NCBI RefSeq assembly: GCF_027244095.1
Contig: NC_069671.1
Span: 12,616,482-12,680,481 of the forward strand
Reading direction: 5' to 3'
From: Hemicordylus capensis
Lineage: Eukaryota; Chordata; Lepidosauria; Squamata; Cordylidae
DNA: 64,000 nt
Shown here: positions 27,101 through 32,984 of the stretch, piece by piece
Layout: each line of letters opens with the position of its first letter
Numbering within the stretch: the stretch's first letter is position 1
Notes under the pieces: generated by a model
The model's input: only the letters and a program-made list of their open reading frames with translations
The model's database searches: none
Told to the model about the DNA's origin: nothing
Made by a program: the position numbers and the translations under genes

Positions 27101-30100
27101 TTTGCAAGAGAGTGTGCTCCACATGAGATGCTTTTAGGGATCAGGTATGCTCATTCAGTAAGCTAGAGTTAGCAACCCCTGGTACTGAGCTGCTGCTTTA
27201 TCTAGTCTGTGTGGCTGATGTGTATGAAAGGAGGACTAACGGGGACTATGCAATGACTGACTAATAGTACCCATCAGTGTTTGACTAATGGGGACTACCT
27301 AATTGGTCCAAAGAGTGATGCCAATATGGGGCTCCCCAGATCAATGCTGTGCTTCCAATTTTTTATCCTCACTTCTGGTTTAGTAAGTAAAAGTAAAGTG
27401 TGCCATCAAGTAGGGATGTGCACGGACCGAGGAGACATGGTCCGAAGTGGGGGGGGTCGCTTTAAGGGCGGGGGGGTTGTACTTACCCCTCTCGCCGCTT
27501 TTTCCCTCCGGCGCTCCATTTTTAAGTAAAATCTTCGGGGCGGCAGCATTCCTCCCTGCCGCCCCTGCCCCCTTGTTGCCTGCAAAATGCGGAAGTAGCG
27601 CATGCGCACACTGCACACACGCATCAGCAATGCACGCATGCACGGATGTTACTTCTGCGTTTTGCAGGCAACAAGGGGGCAGGGAGGAATACTGCCACCC
27701 CGAAGATTTTACTTAAAAATGGAGCGCCAGAGGGGGGAAGTGGCGGGAGGAATAAGTACAACCCCCTGCCCTTAAAGCGACACACACTCCCCCGGCGTCG
27801 GACCACCACACCGGGCAACATGCGAACTGGTTCGCAGGCCTCTAACATGCCTACCATCAAGTCGATTTCGACTCCTGGCACCCACAGAGCCATGTGGTTT
27901 TCTTTTGGTAGAATACAGGAGGGATTTACTTTGCCTCTTCCTGCGCAGTATGAGATTATGCCTTTCAGCATCTTCCTATATCATTGCTGCCCAATATAGG
28001 TGTTTCCCATAGTCTGGGAAATGTACCTGCAGGGATTTGAACTGGCAACCTTCTGCTTGTTAGTCAAGCATTTCCCTTGGGGCCCCAGAACAAAGACCAA
28101 TAAAAGGTCAAAGCTCAGCACAAGACAGCATTGTATGCTTAAACTTCTAAACTAGAAACAGAGCCCATGTTTCTAATTATCTTGAAAGCCCAGGTTGAAG
28201 CAGACTTACTTTAAACGTCCGACGTGAACCTCTCATGCCCAGCTCGTACTCAATCTCTTCCATCCCTGGCCCAATAGAGACTGTAGACGAATATTCAGCC
28301 ACAGGCTTTTCCGCAACTTCAGTCAGAGATACTTTGCTTTTCCGTTCTCTCTCTAAACAAAAGAATAGCCAGAGTAGGGGACCAATGGCATCCACAGGTG
28401 AAACACATCACCTATGCAGCCTGGGCTGTGAACGATTACTGACCACTCAGCTTTGCCTCAGACAGACCCCAAATACTTCAACATTACAAACAATAGCTCC
28501 CTATTGTTTGTTTGCTTTTAGTGCTTCTGGTGGCAGACAATTCCACAAGTCATCTGCAGTGACCTGTGTGGTTCAATAGGTGCCAGTGAGTGTTCTGGAC
28601 TCTGCCGCTCCTCCAGACCCTGATAGTCATCCTACGCTTGGTAGTAGCAGCAGTAATTTGCCCAATGAGCCACACCATCCCCCAGGTGACTTCTGAGCAT
28701 CAAGTAGGCAGATTAAATGCACCTGACCCACAAAAACCAACCCTCTCCCCTGCAAGTGCCCATCTGAGGGCGCAGCCACGATCCAAGAGATTTGCAATTA
28801 GGATCTCTGTGGAGCATCTGTACTGCCCGCCACCCCCCACCGGTTAATAGCAGCTTTACTATTCCAATGGCATTCAGGTTGGAGAAAGAGCAAGAGAGGA
28901 AAGGTTAAACACCCAAAGGGCCACTAGCCCAGTATTTAGAGCTGGGGCTGCAAAATCAAGATTGCAAATTACCCCACAGAGATCATAAGCATGGATTGTG
29001 GGATCTAGTTTGGCCCTAATTCTCTCTGTACACAGAACAAGGCTTCTCTTACGTATGACGGAGATGGAGGAGGCCCCGCCCAGCCTCTCTGAACCTTCCT
29101 CCTCGGGGCCTTCATCAAAAGGCACGTCTGTTTGAAAAGATCACAGAGAAAAAAATGACAGAAGCACCACATTAGAACAGAGTTGGACTCAGGGAGCCTA
29201 ATGCGGAGCTCTGTGTGAATCTGACACATGGAGCCCCCATACAATGGAGGGGAGAACCCCTGCACTGTCACCTCCACTGAAGTGAATAGGGAAAGGAAGA
29301 ACCATCACAAGCTTCCACTGGGGGCTTGTTTGAGCCAGCGTGGTGTAGTGGTGAGAGTGCTGGATTAGGACTGAGGAGACCCGAGTTCAAATCCCCATTC
29401 AGCCATGAAACTTGCTGGGTGACTCTGGGCCAGTCACTTCTCTCTCAGCCTAACTAAGTATGTAGTACACTGCTCTGGGCTCCTTGGAGGCAGAGCGGGA
29501 TATAAAATGTTAATTAATTAATTAATTAATTAATTAACTGAATATAAAGCCAAGGCCCAGACTGGCAATAGATGAAACAAGAAGACAGTATATCAGAGTT
29601 CTTGTCAAATGGCTTTTCTTCAGCAATTGTAACCAGCTCACGGACAAGCTTGGGGAGGAAAGGAAAGGGGAGAGGAAGATTCAGGGTGCAGTCCAGGCTG
29701 GTTTCACTCCCAAATTGAGATGCTGGGACACAAGAAGAAACTGCAGCCGTTTTGGAGTTGGAATGAACTAGGGCAGGGGTTGGGTTATTCGATGGGAGTT
29801 GGGAGAGGAAGCCTCCCACCCTCCATGTTTCTTTACTATTGCTCACCCCACATATTTAAGACAGGTGTTGGGAACAGAGGAAGTGGAGAGCGTGCCAAGC
29901 CGTGGCTCTCAGCAACGGGGAAGCAACCAAGGCACTTCGGACATGCTCAGGTGCACTGCACATCACTTTTATCGCGTCTCCACATATCATCTAAGACAGG
30001 TATTGGAGGAAGGGGAAAGAGGTAGGTACAAGGGATGTGAAGCACTCTGCGTCTCCTCTCATTATCACTGAATCCCCACACGCTGTCCAAGGTAGGCGTC

Positions 30101-30664
30101 GGGGTGGGGATGGAGGAAGCAGGCAAAGTGCAAGGCTGCAATTATGGGGGGTGGGGGGCTCCAAGCCAGGCCTTCTGCAAAGGCTCAGGAGATGGCAGCA
30201 CATGATCTCAGGGGCAGAAGAAAGGGGAGAAGCCTGCGAGGCTGGCTGAGGGTGCCCCGGGGGTGGCCTGCAAGGCGTCCTACACAGATGCAGCAGAGAG
30301 CGAGAAGGGGGGCGGGGGCGGGCGAGGAGGAGGCCCTCTAGTCTGCTGCACATGCGCAGAGGCCCTCCTGCTGCCCGCTGGAAGGAGAGGCTGTTGTGGG
30401 GCGGGGGGGGTGTTGGGGGGGCGCCTCCGCCACCTCCGCACCGATTTCCACGTCGATCTCTTCGAGGCGGGTCTCCTGACGGAAGAAGAGGGCAGACGCG
30501 GCCCCTTCCTCGACGCTGGCGGCGCCCTGGTTGAGGAAGTGCAGGAGGACCTCGGCCTCGGCGCCGTCGTCGCGGTTGAGCAGCTCCTCGAAGGGCGCCT
30601 CTCCGGGGATGCCCAGGGCATGGCGCAGCAGCAGCCCCAGCCACTGCACCCGCACGTCGTCCAT
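1..30664 (-). CDS. DNAH10: DNAH10 (axonemal dynein heavy chain 10), 5' part, 30 coding exons
   Basis: Inner-arm axonemal dynein heavy chain (I1/f class); with its partner heavy chain it powers ciliary and flagellar bending. Thirty exons, listed separately, join in one frame to about 1776 residues. They match vertebrate DNAH10 from its acidic start through the tail (DHC_N1-like, roughly residues 350-900) into the linker (DHC_N2-like, from about 1280). The window ends before AAA1, so no P-loop is expected or seen. Signature stretches include [40 protein letters not shown] and [20 protein letters not shown]. Every exon length fits its flanking phases and no internal stop occurs, so the gene looks functional. 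Introns 6 and 28 have GC donors. The start is [10 protein letters not shown] because it lies just below a CpG-rich X-box promoter; an in-frame ATG farther up (30839-30841) would lie beyond the X-box. ATP6V0A2 lies directly upstream, same strand. Confidence 0.96.
190..400 (-). mobile_element. tRNA-derived SINE, antisense
   Basis: Complement of a tRNA-like head (GCAAAGCAGATGCTCTGCC) and of a GTCTACACTGACTGGCAG body. DNAH10 intron 29. Confidence 0.7.
1328..1561 (-). CDS. DNAH10: DNAH10 coding exon 29 (residues 1665-1742)
   Basis: Encodes [20 protein letters not shown] and [20 protein letters not shown], nearly identical to human. Acceptor CAG|ATC, donor AAG|GTGACT. Confidence 0.98.
1714..1836 (-). 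CDS. DNAH10: DNAH10 coding exon 28 (residues 1624-1664), GC donor
   Basis: Encodes [20 protein letters not shown] and ends DRIFKR. The exon ends AGG and the intron begins GCAAGT. Phase 0 on both sides forces this GC donor; the nearest GT would add four bases. Confidence 0.96.
1948..2181 (-). CDS. DNAH10: DNAH10 coding exon 27 (residues 1546-1623)
   Basis: Encodes [20 protein letters not shown] and [20 protein letters not shown], highly conserved linker sequence. Donor GAG|GTAGGG. Confidence 0.97.
2278..2434 (-). CDS. DNAH10: DNAH10 coding exon 26 (residues 1493-1545)
   Basis: Encodes [20 protein letters not shown] and [20 protein letters not shown]. Donor AAG|GTAAAT. Confidence 0.97.
2435..3814. 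other. DNAH10 intron 25, mostly unique
   Basis: Apart from a LINE-like tail (TGTAAACCGCTTTGGGAAC, near 3265) and the hairpin at 3693, I see no gene or clear repeat. Confidence 0.5.
3693..3731. repeat. Perfect 17-bp inverted repeat (hairpin)
   Basis: TTTTATGTGTCACTCCA and its exact complement are separated by ATTTA. It lies 84 bases into DNAH10 intron 25. Confidence 0.85.
3815..4026 (-). CDS. DNAH10: DNAH10 coding exon 25 (residues 1423-1492)
   Basis: Encodes [20 protein letters not shown] and [20 protein letters not shown]. Ends AG|GTTTGC; the next exon completes the Arg codon. Confidence 0.97.
4439..4617 (-). CDS. DNAH10: DNAH10 coding exon 24 (residues 1363-1422)
   Basis: Encodes [20 protein letters not shown] and [19 protein letters not shown]. 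Acceptor TGTAG, donor AGA|GTAAGT. Confidence 0.97.
5005..5335 (-). mobile_element. tRNA-derived SINE, antisense, hosting a MITE
   Basis: GGATGCTGCCTTCTACTGAG through GCATGCAAGCAGAACTCTTC, split by the MITE at 5076-5210. DNAH10 intron 23. Confidence 0.75.
5076..5210. mobile_element. hAT MITE nested in a SINE, exact 8-bp duplication
   Basis: A 135-bp near-perfect palindrome starting CAGGGGTTCTCAACC and ending GGTTGAGAACCCCG. GTCTACAC occurs at 5068-5075 and 5211-5218, an exact 8-bp target-site duplication, within an antisense tRNA-derived SINE. Confidence 0.85.
5479..5581 (-). CDS. DNAH10: DNAH10 coding exon 23 (residues 1329-1362)
   Basis: Encodes [20 protein letters not shown] and [12 protein letters not shown], matching human EGPGSVGDDLDKG. 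Acceptor TTTCAG, donor G|GTAAGA. Confidence 0.95.
5664..5780 (-). CDS. DNAH10: DNAH10 coding exon 22 (residues 1290-1328)
   Basis: Encodes [20 protein letters not shown] and [11 protein letters not shown]. Acceptor TTTAG, donor GAG|GTACTC. Confidence 0.95.
6218..6376 (-). CDS. DNAH10: DNAH10 coding exon 21 (residues 1237-1289)
   Basis: Encodes [20 protein letters not shown] and [15 protein letters not shown]. Start of the DHC_N2 (linker) region. Separated from exon 20 by a 3.6-kb intron that holds the DIRS-like fossil. Confidence 0.97.
6755..9330 (-). mobile_element. DIRS-like retrotransposon fossil (gag part)
   Basis: Remnant of a DIRS-type (tyrosine-recombinase) retrotransposon in DNAH10 intron 20. 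Its gag-like protein is of the type often labelled 'LAP2-alpha-like' in reptiles. Recognisable stretches are [57 protein letters not shown], and a [18 protein letters not shown] segment followed by a basic RPFQ tail. It seems to stop near the start of the reverse-transcriptase region; no recombinase was seen. It is broken in several places and looks moderately old. Ends are approximate. Confidence 0.7.
9455..9935 (+). mobile_element. L2-type LINE 3' ends, two in tandem
   Basis: Reading [18 protein letters not shown] then a GTAAACCGTCCAGAGATG tail, a GATA run (about 9811-9835) and a second GTAAACCGCCTAGAGACTTC tail. Lies against DNAH10 exon 20. Confidence 0.75.
9971..10447 (-). CDS. DNAH10: DNAH10 coding exon 20 (residues 1078-1236), longest exon
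   Basis: A 477-bp exon encoding [40 protein letters not shown] and [20 protein letters not shown]. It aligns with human DNAH10 without gaps of note. Acceptor TAG, donor GAG|GTGAGA. Confidence 0.98.
10448..12092. other. DNAH10 intron 19, no gene seen
   Basis: Pyrimidine-rich then mixed-composition DNA with no coding exon. The 11340-12030 part has a TATA-like ATATAAG and AATAAA-type hexamers and could be an old repeat, but no terminal repeats were found. Confidence 0.4.
12093..12249 (-). CDS. DNAH10: DNAH10 coding exon 19 (residues 1025-1077)
   Basis: Encodes [20 protein letters not shown] and [20 protein letters not shown]. Acceptor TATAG, donor AAG|GTGAGA. Confidence 0.97.
12340..12547 (-). 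CDS. DNAH10: DNAH10 coding exon 18 (residues 956-1024)
   Basis: Encodes [20 protein letters not shown] and [20 protein letters not shown]. Donor AA|GTAAGT. Confidence 0.96.
12685..12820. mobile_element. hAT MITE with exact 8-bp duplication
   Basis: Termini CAAGCCTGCTCAAC and GAGCAGGCCTG, with the AACTCCCATAATCC core. ATTTAGAG flanks both sides (12677-12684, 12821-12828). DNAH10 intron 17. Confidence 0.8.
13052..13216 (-). CDS. DNAH10: DNAH10 coding exon 17 (residues 901-955)
   Basis: Encodes [20 protein letters not shown] and QIHKNAEDM. Acceptor is AAAG, the only AG that keeps the frame; donor G|GTACGT. Confidence 0.95.
13374..13525 (-). CDS. DNAH10: DNAH10 coding exon 16 (residues 850-900)
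   Basis: Encodes [20 protein letters not shown] and [18 protein letters not shown]. Acceptor GTTAG, donor G|GTAATG. No open reading frame longer than 60 codons marks it; it was found by translation. Confidence 0.95.
13790..14935. other. Unresolved intron DNA, possibly a DIRS-like leader remnant
   Basis: DNAH10 intron 15. The 14720-14900 stretch resembles, loosely, the outer end of the DIRS-like fossil (near 9100-9240). I see no convincing coding match. It may be a related fossil or unrelated unique DNA. Confidence 0.25.
14950..15116 (-). CDS. DNAH10: DNAH10 coding exon 15 (residues 795-849)
   Basis: Encodes [20 protein letters not shown] and [15 protein letters not shown]. Acceptor TGTAG, donor AG|GTAAAG. 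Confidence 0.94.
15280..15456 (-). CDS. DNAH10: DNAH10 coding exon 14 (residues 736-794)
   Basis: Encodes [20 protein letters not shown] then [14 protein letters not shown]. Its 3' part is a poorly conserved linker (human is longer here). Donor CAG|GTGCTT. Confidence 0.92.
16198..16333. mobile_element. hAT-type MITE, GGGGTTCTCA termini
   Basis: GGGGTTCTCAGACTTGG and a diverged complement flank an ACTCCCATCAT palindromic core. Ends approximate. DNAH10 intron 13. Confidence 0.6.
16542..16718 (-). CDS. DNAH10: DNAH10 coding exon 13 (residues 677-735)
   Basis: Encodes [20 protein letters not shown] and [17 protein letters not shown]. Donor GAG|GTCAGC is weak but frame-consistent. Confidence 0.95.
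17240..17515 (-). mobile_element. tRNA-derived SINE, antisense, interrupted by a CR1 tail
   Basis: SINE pieces on both sides (TACTGAGT...GTCTCCACTGACT and CTTCTGCATGCAATGCATG) surround a plus-strand CR1 end (about 17346-17444, GCTGGACTAGATAGGCC). DNAH10 intron 12. Confidence 0.6.
17772..17942 (-). CDS. DNAH10: DNAH10 coding exon 12 (residues 620-676)
   Basis: Encodes [20 protein letters not shown] and [13 protein letters not shown]. Acceptor CTAG, donor GAG|GTATTT. Confidence 0.95.
18190..18313. mobile_element. MITE remnant, CTCCAGCTGTTG palindrome
   Basis: Inverted arms GAGGCTCTCCAGCTGTTG and CAACAGCTGGAGAGCCTC with the GGGAGTTGTAGTCCAGC core. DNAH10 intron 11. Confidence 0.6.
18368..18562 (-). 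CDS. DNAH10: DNAH10 coding exon 11 (residues 555-619)
   Basis: Encodes [20 protein letters not shown] and [20 protein letters not shown]. Acceptor ACAG, donor GTG|GTAAGC. Confidence 0.96.
18563..19592. other. DNAH10 intron 10, nothing recognised
   Basis: No coding match. A short LINE-tail-like ATATACCACTTTTAGTTAAG near 19175 is the only repeat hint. Confidence 0.4.
19593..19791 (-). CDS. DNAH10: DNAH10 coding exon 10 (residues 488-554)
   Basis: Encodes [20 protein letters not shown] and [18 protein letters not shown]. Acceptor CATAG, donor CAG|GTAACA. Confidence 0.97.
19845..20225. mobile_element. Palindromic MITE, TAGGGATGTGC termini (copy 1)
   Basis: A 381-bp element beginning TAGTGATGTGCACG and ending GTGCACATCCCTA. 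Flanks CATAAAAT and CACAAAAT agree at 7 of 8. Interior is a GC-rich inverted repeat (arms around AAGGGCAGGGTGGTTGTACT). DNAH10 intron 9. Confidence 0.75.
20320..20645 (-). mobile_element. L2/CR1-type LINE fragment, antisense
   Basis: CTCCACAACTATGGAGCTAC and ACTGAGAAAGCCCTGCTCTC are the complement of the usual LINE coding end (WNSL..., RAFS...). DNAH10 intron 9. Confidence 0.55.
20820..21060 (-). mobile_element. tRNA-derived SINE, antisense
   Basis: ATTGTGAGGTAGGTTATACTG to CCACTAGCCACTCTGGCTGCC, the complement of the GCCAGCGTGGTGTAGTGG type, ending next to DNAH10 exon 9. Confidence 0.65.
21078..21268 (-). CDS. DNAH10: DNAH10 coding exon 9 (residues 425-487)
   Basis: Encodes [20 protein letters not shown], identical to human over this stretch. 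Acceptor ATAAG, donor AA|GTACGT. Confidence 0.97.
21440..21670 (+). mobile_element. tRNA-derived SINE with internal duplication
   Basis: GGCTCAACAGCAGAGCACATG head; GCATGCAGAAGGTCTGA and a second TGCAGAAGGTCTGA show a short tandem duplication. DNAH10 intron 8. Confidence 0.6.
21926..22036. mobile_element. hAT-type MITE, CAGGAATTCTCAA termini
   Basis: CAGGAATTCTCAAGG and GGTTGAGAACTCCTG enclose the GTAGTCCAA core, ending 40 bp from DNAH10 exon 8. Confidence 0.65.
22077..22307 (-). CDS. DNAH10: DNAH10 coding exon 8 (residues 348-424)
   Basis: Encodes [20 protein letters not shown] and [17 protein letters not shown], the start of the DHC_N1-type tail. Both splice sites canonical, phase 0. Confidence 0.96.
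22470..22645. mobile_element. Repeat with TATTTAYC...GAATTTAAGA units (copy 1)
   Basis: Two tandem units of TATTTACC...CTGAATTTAAGA then CTAACATCAAA, sharing layout with 23932-24062. DNAH10 intron 7. Probably a DNA-transposon MITE. Confidence 0.45.
23451..23577. mobile_element. MITE remnant with ACTACAATCCCCATCATC core
   Basis: Inverted arms ending near TGCAGATCTTAAACTAC and GTAGTCCACCAACAGCTGGA. Ends diverged. DNAH10 intron 7. Confidence 0.55.
23658..23815 (-). CDS. DNAH10: DNAH10 coding exon 7 (residues 295-347)
   Basis: Encodes [20 protein letters not shown] then [17 protein letters not shown]. Acceptor CAACAG, donor CAG|GTAATA. Confidence 0.94.
23932..24062. mobile_element. Repeat with TATTTAYC...GAATTTAAGA units (copy 2)
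   Basis: Same two-unit layout as 22470-22645 and the same TTTCTAACATCAAA end. DNAH10 intron 6. Confidence 0.45.
24063..24794. other. Part of DNAH10 intron 6, nothing recognised
   Basis: AT-rich, no coding match or clear repeat. Confidence 0.4.
24795..25011 (-). CDS. DNAH10: DNAH10 coding exon 6 (residues 223-294), GC donor
   Basis: Begins VFLPAM and ends [20 protein letters not shown] followed by IQQIE. The exon ends GAAG and the intron starts GCAAGC. The next exon restores the frame (G|GG), giving IEGEIKLDL as in human. Confidence 0.93.
25012..26913. other. DNAH10 introns 5 and 4, nothing recognised around exon 5
   Basis: No repeat end or coding match noticed outside the exon. Confidence 0.4.
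26222..26337 (-). CDS. DNAH10: DNAH10 coding exon 5 (residues 184-222)
   Basis: Encodes [19 protein letters not shown] and [20 protein letters not shown], colinear with human DNAH10. Acceptor CAG, donor TTG|GTGAGG. Confidence 0.93.
26914..27022 (-). CDS. DNAH10: DNAH10 coding exon 4 (residues 148-183)
   Basis: Encodes [13 protein letters not shown] and [17 protein letters not shown], matching the conserved EEFLDQNVVFFLRNT stretch of DNAH10. Donor G|GTATTT. Confidence 0.93.
27370..28090 (-). mobile_element. tRNA-derived SINE, antisense, hosting a palindromic MITE
   Basis: TCGATTTCGACTCCTGGCAC to GGGATTTGAACTGGCAACC (complement of a B box) and TTAGTCAAGCATTTCCC. The MITE at 27411-27853 lies inside. 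DNAH10 intron 3. Confidence 0.7.
27411..27853. mobile_element. Palindromic MITE, TAGGGATGTGC termini (copy 2), nested in SINE
   Basis: A 443-bp GC-rich fold-back. CCATCAAG is duplicated exactly (27403-27410, 27854-27861) and the SINE resumes on the far side. Its arms share interior sequence with copy 1. DNAH10 intron 3. Confidence 0.82.
28210..28352 (-). CDS. DNAH10: DNAH10 coding exon 3 (residues 100-147)
   Basis: Encodes [20 protein letters not shown] and then [18 protein letters not shown]. Acceptor TTTAG, donor AAA|GTAAGT. Confidence 0.85.
28353..29052. other. DNAH10 intron 2, nothing recognised
   Basis: C-rich near 28700-28850; no gene or repeat identified. Confidence 0.4.
29053..29127 (-). 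CDS. DNAH10: DNAH10 coding exon 2 (residues 75-99)
   Basis: Short acidic exon [17 protein letters not shown]. Acceptor CAG, donor C|GTAAGA. Low family conservation, so placement rests on phase, acidity and splice sites. Confidence 0.8.
29332..29535 (+). mobile_element. tRNA-derived SINE
   Basis: A box TGGTGTAGTGGTGAG, B box GAGTTCAAATCCC, then GTGACTCTGGGCCAGTCAC, AGCGGGATATAAAATG and a (TTAA)n tail. DNAH10 intron 1. Confidence 0.8.
30442..30664 (-). CDS. DNAH10: DNAH10 coding exon 1 (residues 1-74)
   Basis: Starts [10 protein letters not shown] with a good initiation context (GGC before ATG, G after). Ends in phase 1 at donor G|GTGCGG. The last residues EEIDVEI plus D from the next exon give VEID, as near the human start. 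Very GC-rich. Confidence 0.88.
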
Positions 30665-30850
30665 GCCTGAGGGAGGCCGGCTGGCAATGGCAGGCCCGGC
30701 TCGCCCGCCCAGCCGACGCTCGCCCGTCGCCGTGGCAACGGCGGGGCGGGGCGGGGGCGGGCCCAGGCCGCGCGAGGGTGCTGAGACGGCCAACAACAAC
30801 AACACACACACCCCCGCGCCCGCTTTCGGACTGTCCAACATTCTAGATTA
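30665..30850 (-). promoter_or_regulatory. DNAH10: DNAH10 promoter region, CpG- and GC-rich
   Basis: The 190 bases upstream of the DNAH10 start are rich in CpG and in GGGCGG-type GC boxes, with no TATA box seen. Composition returns to AT-rich at an (ATT)n run (about 30845-30869). GC-richness continues through exon 1 to about 30100. Transcription probably starts within this stretch, but the sequence alone does not fix the site. Confidence 0.7.
30726..30739. promoter_or_regulatory. RFX X-box (GTCGCCGTGGCAAC)
   Basis: A 14-bp imperfect palindrome, GTCGCC-GT-GGCAAC, fits the RFX X-box consensus (GTNRCC N1-3 RGYAAC), 62-75 bp upstream of the DNAH10 ATG. RFX2/RFX3 drive many motile-cilium genes through such boxes. 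Binding is inferred from the motif only. Confidence 0.75.
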
Positions 30851-30869
30851 TTATTATTATTATTATTAT
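30845..30869. repeat. (ATT)n microsatellite
   Basis: About eight units marking the upstream edge of the DNAH10 CpG island. Confidence 0.9.
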
Positions 30870-31159
30870 GGCACACATCCTTGCAAATACACATGCATTT
30901 GCAAGTACTGAACAGTGCACAGTCTAAACTCAGGTACTAAACAGTGCACCCAACCTGTCATTGCACAAAATGGTTGGAGCCGTTTTTAAACTGTCAAGAG
31001 TTGCTCTGTGGCAGGAGCAGAGCCAGACCAGCGGTGGCCCCTACTTTGCTCACAATCAAGAGTGGCAAAGAGCAGCTTCTTTCCCATTATTTCAGGATAT
31101 GTCTGGGAAGTGAGAAGCAGAATTCATATTAGTGAAAGTATAAGCAATACTCCAGTGGG

Positions 31160-31400
31160 TATGTCTGTAAGAACACAAGAACAGCTCTGCTGGATCAGGC
31201 CCAAGATCCATCTAGTCCAGCATCTTGTTTCACACAGTGGCCCACCAGATGCCACTGGAAGCCTACAGGCAGGAATTGAGGGCATGCCCTCCCTCCTGCT
31301 GTTACTCCTCTTCCTTGCAGAGTACAAGGGCATGATAGTCCTTATGAGAGTCTTCTGTAGCCATCTCAATCACTTGCCACTTTCCTCTAGTCTCTCCCAT
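31160..31400 (-). mobile_element. CR1-type LINE 3' end, antisense
   Basis: AAGAACAGCTCTGCTGGATC and CATCTAGTCCAGCATC are the complement of the CR1 end seen at 42690. Lies between DNAH10 and ATP6V0A2. Confidence 0.7.
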
Positions 31401-31689
31401 GATCAGAAAATGCCTCCTCCATCATTTGCTCAGTTTTTTTCCCAGTTGACTCAAGCATCATCTCCATTATCCATTCTCTGCACCCGTTCTATTCATCCTC
31501 CCCCATTCCTTCTATGTTCACCCATTCTTGCCCAATTAATTCTTTCTTCACTTTTCTTGGGACTCACATCCTTCCCACTACCCTCACCCCTCTATTTATT
31601 CCCCTCCCTTGAAGCCCTAAGTATCTCAGAATAAGAGCAAGTTGAAGGTTCATTTTACGCCACAATCAATCATGCCAGAATATCTGTTC

Positions 31690-32884
31690 TCAAAAACAAG
31701 CAGTTAGCCTTTATTTAAGATGAGTACTGTATGAAAGAATGAAGGTTAGAGTTATTCCATTGGCACTTATATAAAATTATTTGTGGTAAGATACCTCCAT
31801 TTTGATTTTTGAGATTTAAAAAAAAGTCTTGAGACAGTTATCTTCACTGAGCAGTTGCATTCAATACCAAATTAGTCACCATGCCAAAAGCAAAACAGAA
31901 CCTGATTTTGCAAGTATTAACTTCCACTAGTGGATACAAAATGGATACAAGGAGTGTACAGCTGGAATTCAGGAGAATCTGTCCTAACTCAAGTGGTTTG
32001 TTGTCCAACAAGGCAATGGATATCCAAACTACAATACTGTATATATGTGTGTGTGTTTGTGTGCATATACATACATACACACACATACACATACACACTT
32101 AAGTACATGCTTAATTTCAGGGAAACAAGTTTTCAATTAAGCACGCACTTAAAGTACTATCTGAAACTCAGCTAGAATACTCAACACCTTGCAAAATTAA
32201 TTCAAGCAATGATCCTGGAAGCAAGATTGTGTAGGTAGGCCTGTGTGTGTTACACCATGCTGGCAAACAGAAAGCCAGGGCCCTCTTCTGTCCCATTCAG
32301 TTCAAGATCTGGGATGTGGAATGGCAAAAATTAAACTAACTTTTGTTCTGGCTGGAGCGAAGAAGTTTAAAAATAAAATCTGAGACACCTAACAGAAAGC
32401 TTTCACAGTTCCTTAGAAATACTGAACACATACACACACACATACACACACTCACTCTTTGTTCCCAACTGTTGCCCGATATCCACAGCTATGAACTTTC
32501 ATGAAGAGGGTTTGGTAATAGTGGTAATGACAAAGGAAAATAACTGTTTGTTAAAGAAAATAAAACTACTTTAAAAATAGAGCATTGTTTATAAGCAGGA
32601 ATCAGATGTTCAGTTTCAGTCTTAAGAATTGAATCTATGTGCATTCACGGTGGGGGAAACACGATGTATATTTTATGCCTGTTCTATAACAGGCCCCATA
32701 TTTGCAGCATCCAACTGAGAGGTATATATTTTAATATATTACAATATTATTTGGTTGCATTATAAGGCAATCAATGGGGGAAATGCCCATTTACTCTCCA
32801 CCAATGAGCTGTACAGGAATGACATCTCTAAGTACATGATTTTCAGAAAATGACTTAAGAAACAGGCTGGCCACAGCAGTCAAG
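31690..32884 (-). other. ATP6V0A2: ATP6V0A2 3' UTR (end inferred)
   Basis: Unique AT-rich DNA follows the stop codon. Minus-strand AATAAA hexamers occur at 31710-31715 and 31595-31600, so polyadenylation may lie near 31690 or 31575. A short GT/CA microsatellite sits at about 32041-32098. The boundary is inference. Confidence 0.5.
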
Positions 32885-32984
32885 CTATGCAACATATCTA
32901 TTAAAATGTAAAGAAATCTCTTGAAAGGAGAAAGGCGTGAACTTGTATCCTTCACCTGCATAGAACTTGTTCTGAAATTCTACC
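32885..32984 (-). CDS. ATP6V0A2: ATP6V0A2 exon 20, terminal coding exon (residues 814-846)
   Basis: Encodes [20 protein letters not shown] then [12 protein letters not shown] and stop TAG. Human has [20 protein letters not shown] and also ends in VA. Acceptor CAG. Too short for a long open frame, and 2.9 kb from exon 19 across an L2 LINE. Confidence 0.95.

Noticed and set aside
29332-29405. tRNA gene
   Set aside because: A and B boxes are present but no tRNA fold; it is the head of a SINE.
30665-30841. A longer DNAH10 start at an upstream in-frame ATG (30839-30841)
   Set aside because: It would add 59 low-complexity residues and lie upstream of the X-box promoter motif.
29991-30911. Long overlapping open frames of 100-270 codons on both strands around 30.3-30.9 kb
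   Set aside because: They arise from GC-rich promoter and exon 1 DNA. Only the MDDVRV frame continues into a spliced, conserved protein.
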